From positions 1 to 14,316 of the forward strand of contig JBKJTS010000219.1 of NCBI GenBank assembly GCA_046590885.1: DNA of 14,316 nt, written 5' to 3'. A program made the position numbers and the translations under genes. Under the pieces are notes generated by a model, which had not been told where the DNA came from, did no database searches, and saw nothing but the letters and a program-made list of their open reading frames with translations. The stretch is from Ga0077554 sp046590885. Its GTDB lineage: Bacteria > Pseudomonadota > Gammaproteobacteria > Ga0077554 > Ga007554. Shown here in pieces: positions 8,805 to 14,316 of the stretch; the stretch's first letter is position 1, and each line of letters begins with the position of its first letter.

Positions 8805-9611
8805 ATGCAATCCAATTCCCATAACGCCATTGGCGTGTTTGACTCCGGCGTCGGCGGACTCACGGTCGTGCGCGCCCTGATGGAGCGTCTGCCGTTTGAG
8901 AACATCATTTATTTTGGTGATACGGCGCGCGTCCCTTATGGCGTAAAATCAGTCGAAACCATTCGCCATTTCACCGCACAAATCACGCAATTTCTGCTGC
9001 AAAAAGAAGTTAAGTTACTGATTATTGCATGCAATACCATGGCTGCCGTGGCCGCCCAGGTAGTGCGCGACATCTCCTCTGTACCAGTGCTTGATGTCAT
9101 TGAAGCTGGTGCTTTGGGCGCCATTGATGTTACCCGCCGTAAACAGGTGGGTGTGATCGGCACTCCTACCACGATTAACAGCAATGCCTATGCACGTGCC
9201 ATACACCAGCACGCGGCGGATATCCGCGTTTTCTCCCAGGCGTGCCCCTTGTTCGTGCCGTTGGTGGAAGAAGGTTGGCTTGACCATGAAGTGACGCGCT
9301 TGACCGCGCAGGAATATCTGAGACCCGTCATTGCACACAACGTTGATACCCTGGTGTTAGGTTGTACGCACTACCCGCTGTTAATGCCACTTTTGCAAGA
9401 CACCATGGGCCCTGATGTCTGTCTTGTCGATTCTGCCGAAACCATGGCACAACACACTGCAGCCTTGCTGGAAAAAATGAACCTGGCAAACCCGCAACGA
9501 ATTGCTCCGGAATATCATTTCTACGTCACCGACGTACCACTGCGCTTTCAGACTATCGGTGAACGTTTCATGGGCCGAGCTTTGCCGAATGTGCATGTGG
9601 TGAAGTGGTAA
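8805..9611 (+). CDS. murI: Glutamate racemase
   Basis: This cytoplasmic, cofactor-independent enzyme converts L-glutamate to D-glutamate for peptidoglycan synthesis. The 268-residue length is normal. Family landmarks are intact: FDSGVGGLTV (12-21), YFGDTARVPYG (36-46), catalytic C76 in ACNT, and the second catalytic cysteine C187 in GCTHYPLL. The ATG at 8805 is the only reasonable start, but no clear Shine-Dalgarno sequence precedes it. The gene diverges from the fad operon and is 168 bp ahead of hrpB. It is functionally unrelated to the neighbouring lipid genes. Confidence 0.97.
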   Translation: MQSNSHNAIGVFDSGVGGLTVVRALMERLPFENIIYFGDTARVPYGVKSVETIRHFTAQITQFLLQKEVKLLIIACNTMAAVAAQVVRDISSVPVLDVIEAGALGAIDVTRRKQVGVIGTPTTINSNAYARAIHQHAADIRVFSQACPLFVPLVEEGWLDHEVTRLTAQEYLRPVIAHNVDTLVLGCTHYPLLMPLLQDTMGPDVCLVDSAETMAQHTAALLEKMNLANPQRIAPEYHFYVTDVPLRFQTIGERFMGRALPNVHVVKW

Positions 9612-9779
9612 GCGTATACTTGCCCCTACCTTACCGCGGTTATGGAAATGCTGATTAAATCCGGATATGTCATTTCGAGCAATAGGAGAAATCTTTTAAC
9701 CCCCATGATCATCATTGGCTCTAGCTGATAAAAGTTTTCTCGAGCCACTCTCAATGATACAAAATCACGTTTCCTGAAT

Positions 9780-12455
9780 ATGTCCACAACCCTTCGCTTC
9801 GCTCTCCCCATCGAAGAAATCCTGCCGCAACTGCGTGACGCCCTGGCGTCACATGCAGCGGTAGTATTGCAGGCGCCACCCGGTGCTGGAAAAACTACCC
9901 TTGTGCCGCTGGCCTTGCTGGATGAACCGTGGCTGCGGGGCCAGTCGATTGTGATGCTGGAACCCCGCCGTCTGGCGACACGCGCTGCTGCCACGCGCAT
10001 GGCGGAGTTACGCGGTGAGAAAGTCGGACACACCGTAGGTTACCGCGTGCGCTTTGACAGCCAGGTGTCGCGCCATACGCGCATTGAGGTGGTGACCGAA
10101 GGCATACTCACGCGCCGCTTGCAGGGCGATCAGGCACTGGAAGGCGTGGGGCTGGTAATTTTCGATGAATTTCACGAGCGCAATCTCAACACGGATCTGG
10201 CGCTGGCGCTGTGCATCGACAGCCTGCGTACACTGCGCGAAGATCTCAAAATATTGGTGATGTCAGCCACGCTGGATACGGAAGGCGTGGCAAAACTACT
10301 CGGTAATGTGCTCGCCGTGCAGGCAACCGCCAGGACGGCGGAAGGTAGAGCTATGCATGAGCAATTGGCGGGAAGCACAGGTGCGGCTATCATCACCAGC
10401 TTGGGCCGCAGCTTTCCTGTCACTGTAAGTTATTTGCCGCGTGAGCCTGACGGGCGTCTGCCAGATATCATGGCCGTTGCCCTGCGCCGTGCATTGATTG
10501 AACATACCGGAGACATCCTCGCCTTTCTCCCCGGCGGTGGAGAAATACGCCGGGTACAGCAACTACTGCAAGCCGAAGGCGGTGCTGGCGCAGACATCAG
10601 CATCGCTCCGCTTTATGGCGATCTGCCACGTGAAGCACAGGATAAAGCTATACAGCCAGATACATACGGACGGCGCAAAATTGTGCTGGCCACACCGATT
10701 GCCGAAACCAGCCTGACGATCGAAGGCATCACCACAGTGGTGGACAGTGGCTGGGTGCGCGTACCGCGCTTTGATCCGAACAGCGGGCTGACCCGGCTCG
10801 ACACCGTGCGCATCTCACGCGCCTCCACCGAACAGCGCGCCGGACGTGCCGGACGTCTGGCGCCAGGCCACTGCTATCGCCTCTGGACTGAGTCCACCCA
10901 GCGCGGCCTGCAAGCGCAAACCGCGCCGGAAATTCTGGCGGCTGACCTGGCGCCCCTGGCGCTGGAACTCGCGCAATGGGGCATACGTGATGCCGCTGAT
11001 CTTACGTGGCTTGACCCACCCCCCGCCGGTGCGCTGGCACAGGCACGGCAACTGCTCACCGAACTGGACGCACTTGACGATAAGGGCATGATAACCGCCA
11101 CCGGCAAGGCGATGGCGGCACTGCCCGCGCATCCGCGACTGGCGCATCTGCTGCTGCAAGGTGAAGACTTGGGCTTAGGCGCTCTGGCCTGCGATATTGC
11201 CGCCCTGCTTGGCGAGCGTGACATTATCAACATCAATCCAGCGCAAACCCGCTCCTGCGATTTACGGGAACGTATTGAAGCGATCATGGCCTTTCGCAAA
11301 CGCGGCCGGGCTGGCGCGCAAGCACATAACGCCGATCCATATGCCTGTGAATGCATTGAACAGGCGTCGCAACAATGGCGGCGTCTACTCAAGATTAAAC
11401 ACCCCGCCAATGAACTCGCCGATGCGCAGGAAAATACCGGACTGTTACTGGCGCTGACCTATCCGGATCGCATTGCCGCACAGCGCGAAACCAATACCGG
11501 CAGCTACCGCCTCGCCAATGGCCGGGGCGCACGCCTGGCTACCCACGACCATCTTGCCAAATCACCTTATCTGGTCGCCGCGCATCTGAACGCCAACCCT
11601 ACCGGCCCCGATAAAAATCATGGTGAAAGCACCATTTATCTCGCTGCACCCGTCACCGTGCAGGCGTTGCGCGAACATTTGACACAACACATACACAATC
11701 ACGATAGCGTGCGCTGGGATGCTCAACAACAAGCCGTCATCGCCCGCCGTGAAGAACGGCTTGGTGAATTGATTCTTTCAACCCGGCCATGGGACACTGC
11801 GCCACTCGAAAAAACCAGCAAAGCCATGCTCGAAGGGATACGACGCATGGGGCCTGATATATTAGGCGCGCTGCCATGGACACGTGAAGCACGCGACTGG
11901 CAGGCGCGTGTGTTGTCGCTGCGCTATTGGTGCCCGGCTGAGCCTGGTGTCGATGGAGATAACTGGCCGGACGTGAGCGATGCGTATCTGGAAGCAACGC
12001 TGGAAACCTGGCTGGAACCGCACCTGGGCGGCATCACCCGCCGCGATCATTTGGCGCGTCTGGACATGCTCACTTTACTGCAAAATCATCTGGACTGGCA
12101 GCAGCGCACCCGTCTCGACGCCGGCGCGCCCTCTCATCTCACCGTGCCCAGCGGCTCGCATGTACGCCTCACCTATACACCCGGTGAAGCGCCAGTGTTG
12201 GCCGTCAAGTTACAGGAAATGTTCGGCCTCGCCGACACGCCACGCATTGCCTGGGGACGCATTGCGGTCACCCTGCATCTGCTCTCGCCCGGGCAGCGCC
12301 CCATCCAGATCACGCAAGACCTGCGCGGGTTCTGGGATCGCACCTATGCCGAAGTGAAAAAAGAGCTCAAGGGACGCTACCCCAAACACCCCTGGCCCGA
12401 TGACCCGTGGAAAGCTATGCCGACCGCGCGGCGTAAGCCGCGTGCTCGCAAATAA
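9780..12455 (+). CDS. hrpB: ATP-dependent DExH-box helicase HrpB
   Basis: This is a superfamily 2 RNA-type helicase of the HrpB family, whose cellular role is still poorly defined. Its 891 residues show Walker A GAGKTT (35-40), the DExH box as DEFHER (129-134), SAT (162-164), TPIAETSLTI (305-314) and the motif VI region QRAGRAGR (352-359). A helicase-associated region and the HrpB-specific C-terminal domain follow, with FWDRTYAEVKKELKGRYPKH and a basic end (TARRKPRARK). HrpB proteins are usually about 810-840 residues. Part of the excess is an unusual insertion of about 25-30 residues between the SATLD motif and GRSFPV (about residues 178-208). The ATG at 9780 leads straight into the conserved N-terminus, though no good ribosome binding site is seen. 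A second, broken copy of its last 30 codons lies 1.4 kb downstream. Confidence 0.96.
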   Translation: MSTTLRFALPIEEILPQLRDALASHAAVVLQAPPGAGKTTLVPLALLDEPWLRGQSIVMLEPRRLATRAAATRMAELRGEKVGHTVGYRVRFDSQVSRHTRIEVVTEGILTRRLQGDQALEGVGLVIFDEFHERNLNTDLALALCIDSLRTLREDLKILVMSATLDTEGVAKLLGNVLAVQATARTAEGRAMHEQLAGSTGAAIITSLGRSFPVTVSYLPREPDGRLPDIMAVALRRALIEHTGDILAFLPGGGEIRRVQQLLQAEGGAGADISIAPLYGDLPREAQDKAIQPDTYGRRKIVLATPIAETSLTIEGITTVVDSGWVRVPRFDPNSGLTRLDTVRISRASTEQRAGRAGRLAPGHCYRLWTESTQRGLQAQTAPEILAADLAPLALELAQWGIRDAADLTWLDPPPAGALAQARQLLTELDALDDKGMITATGKAMAALPAHPRLAHLLLQGEDLGLGALACDIAALLGERDIININPAQTRSCDLRERIEAIMAFRKRGRAGAQAHNADPYACECIEQASQQWRRLLKIKHPANELADAQENTGLLLALTYPDRIAAQRETNTGSYRLANGRGARLATHDHLAKSPYLVAAHLNANPTGPDKNHGESTIYLAAPVTVQALREHLTQHIHNHDSVRWDAQQQAVIARREERLGELILSTRPWDTAPLEKTSKAMLEGIRRMGPDILGALPWTREARDWQARVLSLRYWCPAEPGVDGDNWPDVSDAYLEATLETWLEPHLGGITRRDHLARLDMLTLLQNHLDWQQRTRLDAGAPSHLTVPSGSHVRLTYTPGEAPVLAVKLQEMFGLADTPRIAWGRIAVTLHLLSPGQRPIQITQDLRGFWDRTYAEVKKELKGRYPKHPWPDDPWKAMPTARRKPRARK

Positions 12456-12489
12456 TCCTGGGGTTTGCACGCAGCGCGCCAGCGGGATG

Positions 12490-12513
12490 GTGGCAGATAA
12501 ATCTACTTGCCAC
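12490..12513. other. Hairpin behind hrpB (GTGGCA/TGCCAC, 12-nt loop)
   Basis: A 6-bp perfect stem lies 35 bp after the hrpB stop and is nested inside a wider 8-bp inverted repeat (12483-12490 with 12537-12544). No T-run follows, so it is not a typical intrinsic terminator. It could be a remnant terminator or an operator for the following module. Confidence 0.25.
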
Positions 12514-12550
12514 TGTGAAATGAGCTGACTCCGATCCCATCCCGGAAAAC

Positions 12551-12579
12551 TTGCACCGTATCCCCAATGGGGTTATCCT
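12551..12579 (+). promoter_or_regulatory. Candidate promoter of the HTH-nucleotidyltransferase module, with internal inverted repeat
   Basis: TTGCAC (12551-12556) and TATCCT (12574-12579) are separated by 17 bp and match sigma-70 boxes in part. Transcription would begin about at the ATG at 12587, giving an essentially leaderless message, which fits the absence of a ribosome binding site there. Between the boxes CCCC-AAT-GGGG (12562-12572) forms a short inverted repeat, a sensible position for autorepression by the HTH protein. This is inference from sequence only. Confidence 0.4.
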
Positions 12580-12586
12580 GCTCCCC

Positions 12587-13033
12587 ATGAAACAACAAGA
12601 CCTGCTCCGCCAAGCCTTGCAACAGACGCAGCAAACCCGCGCCCAGTTGGCAGCGGAACTGGGGATTGCCAAGCGAACCTTGGATAAATGGTTGCTGCCG
12701 GAAACCTCAGGGGATTTTCGCCGTATGCCGGAAACAGCCCTGCGCCTTCTCGCCAACCGCTTTGGGGTGCGTAAATCCGCTGATCTTTCCCTGCCTTACG
12801 ACTGGGCCAACCCGGCCATGACAGACGCTGCGCTGATGGTGGCGATATTACGCCGCGCCCGCTATGTTGATCTGGTGCGGGCATGCATGGATTACAGCCT
12901 GCCGGTGGTTCAAGCCCACCTACCGCATGCGCTGGCGGCCACACCGGAAGCTGAACGACCCATTCTCGCACGCATCCTCTCGCGCATGTTACGGAGCATT
13001 GACATTGCTTTCTCCGAACGATCTGCGGCTTGA
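12587..13033 (+). CDS. Small helix-turn-helix protein, likely antitoxin/repressor of a nucleotidyltransferase toxin module
   Basis: This 148-residue protein has a helix-turn-helix near residues 17-46 (TRAQLAAELGIAKRTLDKW), which resembles a DNA-binding domain that reads its own promoter. The rest is helical and not recognised (residues 79-130 with MVAILRRARYVDLVRACMDY). It overlaps the following nucleotidyltransferase gene by 29 nt, and the pairing suggests an antitoxin. It lacks the size and layout of the classic AbiEi antitoxin (winged helix plus a large C-terminal domain). The ATG at 12587 is preferred over an in-frame TTG at 12551, whose codon forms part of the likely -35 box. No Shine-Dalgarno sequence is near, so a leaderless transcript is possible. 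The role is inferred from the neighbour and the domain only. Confidence 0.75.
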   Translation: MKQQDLLRQALQQTQQTRAQLAAELGIAKRTLDKWLLPETSGDFRRMPETALRLLANRFGVRKSADLSLPYDWANPAMTDAALMVAILRRARYVDLVRACMDYSLPVVQAHLPHALAATPEAERPILARILSRMLRSIDIAFSERSAA

Positions 13034-13733
13034 TCTGATTCCGCACGCCACGCGTGCTGTCATCGACAGACTGGCACAGGAAACTGCGTTTGCTAGCTTT
13101 TGCCTGATTGGTGGCACTGCGCTTGCCTTGCAGGTGGGACATCGCCGTAGCCTGGACGTGGATCTGGTGTGTTTTTGCGAAACTTTGGACAAAAATGGCC
13201 TATTCCACACATTGCGCAATCTCGGTGCTGAGCTGATTACCCCCCAATCCGCGATTTCCACAGCCAGGATCAACGGTTTTGACTTGCTCGCCCGCGCCCA
13301 GGATTATGTGCTTGATGGCGTCAAAGTGACATGTTTCACCCATCCCGCCGGGCAGCGCTATACCTCGGGCGTCCAGCCAGTGACAGGCTGGACGTTTGGT
13401 TTGATGGATACCGCAACACTCTTTGCCATGAAAAGCGCCCTGCTACTGAAGCGTTCAAAGTCACGCGACTATTACGACCTGATGTGGTTCTGCCAGCACG
13501 GCAAAACCCTGCAGGATATTATCACGGCCGCCCAGGCCGCAGATGATGCGCCGGACACGCCGACCTTGGTAGAACACAAATTGTTGGGCCTGATCCCTAT
13601 CGATGCCAACGACGAAGGGCTGGATCCAGTAGGCGTCAATGTGACTGTAACTGATATCCACCGCTTCTTCGAAACACACGTACAGGCGCGAGAAGTGCAG
13701 GAAGCACGGAAAATGCTGGGATTGAAGGGTTAA
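13005..13733 (+). CDS. AbiEii/DUF1814-type nucleotidyltransferase, probable toxin
   Basis: This is a 242-residue minimal nucleotidyltransferase of the AbiEii/AbiGii (PF08843, DUF1814) type. The core signature is IGGTALALQVGHRRSLDVDL, with GG at 36-37 and metal-binding D51 and D53. The second family signature KSRDYYDL follows at about 152-159 (R154, D155, D158). Relatives act as toxins in type IV-like toxin-antitoxin or abortive-infection systems, some by modifying tRNA 3' ends. Start choice: TTG at 13005 has CGGAG with an 8-nt spacer and gives a protein that begins just before the conserved region. The open frame continues upstream to 12864, but that part only shadows the HTH gene. The start inside the preceding gene implies translational coupling. 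Target and activity cannot be read from sequence; a non-toxic nucleotidyltransferase role is the alternative. Confidence 0.85.
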   Translation: MLSPNDLRLDLIPHATRAVIDRLAQETAFASFCLIGGTALALQVGHRRSLDVDLVCFCETLDKNGLFHTLRNLGAELITPQSAISTARINGFDLLARAQDYVLDGVKVTCFTHPAGQRYTSGVQPVTGWTFGLMDTATLFAMKSALLLKRSKSRDYYDLMWFCQHGKTLQDIITAAQAADDAPDTPTLVEHKLLGLIPIDANDEGLDPVGVNVTVTDIHRFFETHVQAREVQEARKMLGLKG

Positions 13734-13775
13734 TAAATTCAGGCTCAGCAGCAAGGCAAACGATAATCTTCCCAC

Positions 13776-13849
13776 AACCATTGGCCACCCTGGCCGAAGT
13801 GAAAAAAGAATTTAAGGGGCGCTACCCCAAACACACCTGGCCAATGGTT
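13776..13849. repeat. 12-bp perfect inverted repeat AACCATTGGCCA with 50-bp spacer
   Basis: The left arm is at 13776-13787 and the right arm at 13838-13849; flanking bases do not extend the match. The left arm ends where similarity to hrpB begins. The right arm ends where similarity to hrpB resumes after a short patch of unrelated bases. Confidence 0.7.
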
Positions 13850-13880
13850 CGTGGAACGCCACACCAACAGCGCGCCGTAG
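13787..13880 (+). pseudogene. Diverged, frameshifted second copy of the hrpB 3' end
   Basis: Over 50 nt (13793-13842 against 12348-12397) this matches hrpB at 45 positions and encodes LAEVKKEFKGRYPKHTWP against YAEVKKELKGRYPKHPWP. An 8-nt patch of hrpB is replaced by 7 nt here, shifting the frame by one. In the shifted frame similarity resumes as WNATPTARR against WKAMPTARR, up to about 13878. No rest of hrpB and no start codon belong to it, so it cannot make a helicase. Two of the five differences are silent and one more is a conservative Leu/Phe change, which fits an hrpB allele that evolved under coding constraint rather than a copy decaying since duplication. It ends about 20 bp from the porin stop. 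Confidence 0.85.
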
Positions 13881-13900
13881 CTGTATGTATAGCAACCACC

Positions 13901-14316
13901 CTAAAAATCTATCTGACCGCGCATCTGGAAAAGATCGGCATTGCCTTGCGCTGTACCGTTTTCGTAGTCGGCAACTACGTAATTCGCCATCAACCGGGCA
14001 TGGCGATTTATATACCAGTTTAACCCCAGCGTAATGTCATTAAGTGTTTCGCTGCGATTATCCCGGCCATTATCATTTATGGCACTGTAGCGCACCGCCA
14101 CTTCCCAGGCGCCCCAGGAATTGTCCGGCTTAATGGTAGCGAATCTGCCATTTCGATAAGGGCGTGATTCCCCGCTCAGGAACCAACTGGCATAGACATA
14201 ATAACCATCCATATCCCGCTGCTGTCTGCCATCACTACGATTGACAGCGGAACGCACGTATTCCGCCTGCAGGGAAGCGGGGCCACTTACGGTAGCCGCT
14301 TCCAAACCCGTCAGCG
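13901..14316 (-). CDS. OprO/OprP-type outer-membrane porin, C-terminal part
   Basis: The frame is open to the right edge, so only the last 137 residues are seen. They read like the end of a phosphate/pyrophosphate-selective porin of the OprO/OprP family (PF07396 type): TGLEAATVSGPASLQAEY, then GAWEVAVRYSAIND, DITLGLNWYINRHARLMANYV and a terminal FQMRGQIDF. Alternating hydrophobic residues and the final phenylalanine are typical of beta-barrel strands recognised by the BAM complex. The gene faces hrpB tail to tail. Anion selectivity is known for some relatives only and cannot be judged from this fragment. The true start lies outside the window. Confidence 0.88.
   Translation of the reverse strand, partial: LTGLEAATVSGPASLQAEYVRSAVNRSDGRQQRDMDGYYVYASWFLSGESRPYRNGRFATIKPDNSWGAWEVAVRYSAINDNGRDNRSETLNDITLGLNWYINRHARLMANYVVADYENGTAQGNADLFQMRGQIDF

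Noticed and set aside
9605..9637. Hairpin at the murI stop (GTGGTAAG with CTTACCGC, one G-U pair) as a terminator
   Set aside because: The stem is real, but no T-run follows and the left arm overlaps the murI stop codon, so an intrinsic terminator is not supported.
9612..9779. Possible small gene or RNA between murI and hrpB
   Set aside because: The 168 bp contain a short palindrome ATGATCAT (9705-9712) and a 5-bp GGCTC/GAGCC repeat, but no coding frame with a ribosome binding site and no recognisable RNA fold.
12573..13142. 189-residue open frame on the minus strand opposite the HTH and nucleotidyltransferase genes
   Set aside because: The plus-strand genes have clear signatures and a strong start site; the antisense frame has none.
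12456..13780. The inserted segment as a complete transposon or integrative element
   Set aside because: No transposase, integrase or terminal inverted repeats flank the segment. The only perfect inverted repeat found lies inside the right hrpB remnant, not at both ends.
13781..14023. 80-residue plus-strand open frame as a real gene
   Set aside because: Its first 20 residues are the hrpB tail copy, and after the frameshift the rest runs antisense through the porin gene. It is a chance fusion of a remnant and a shadow.

Overview
The window looks like chromosomal DNA of a Gammaproteobacterium, or a close relative within the Proteobacteria, with roughly balanced base composition. The main evidence is a long, membrane-anchored FadE-type acyl-CoA dehydrogenase, a thiolase followed by a fused hydratase/dehydrogenase in fadI-fadJ order, an HrpB-type DExH helicase, and an OprO/OprP-type outer-membrane porin. 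No RNA gene, transposase, integrase or CRISPR array is visible. The organism call is inferred from gene families only.

The left 8.5 kb of the minus strand is a tightly packed fatty-acid beta-oxidation operon. In transcription order it holds a YiiX/YaeF-type permuted papain-fold (NlpC/P60-like) protein (8518-7529), acyl-CoA dehydrogenase fadE (7510 or 7528 to 4964), a FadI-like thiolase (5072-3687), a FadJ/FadB-like bifunctional hydratase/3-hydroxyacyl-CoA dehydrogenase (3681-1636), and a long-chain acyl-CoA synthetase (1631 to beyond the left edge). Gaps are 0 to 5 nt, except that fadE and the thiolase overlap by 109 nt. Together they cover activation of a fatty acid to acyl-CoA and all four steps of the beta-oxidation spiral. 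The first gene is the unexplained member and may supply or release acyl chains.

A 286-bp divergent intergenic region separates this operon from murI (glutamate racemase, 8805-9611, plus). hrpB (9780-12455, plus) follows.

The right end is accessory in character. A two-gene module lies directly behind hrpB: a small helix-turn-helix protein and an AbiEii/DUF1814-type nucleotidyltransferase overlapping it by 29 nt, which together resemble a type IV-like toxin-antitoxin pair. On its far side is a second, diverged and frameshifted copy of the hrpB 3' end (about 13787-13880), ending about 20 bp from the convergent 3' end of an OprO/OprP-like porin gene that runs off the right edge. The simplest reading is that the ancestral order was hrpB facing porin, and that the module arrived with a new hrpB tail, leaving the old tail stranded. 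The stranded tail also contains a 12-bp perfect inverted repeat whose right arm sits exactly where it departs from the hrpB sequence, as expected from a template-switch mutation.
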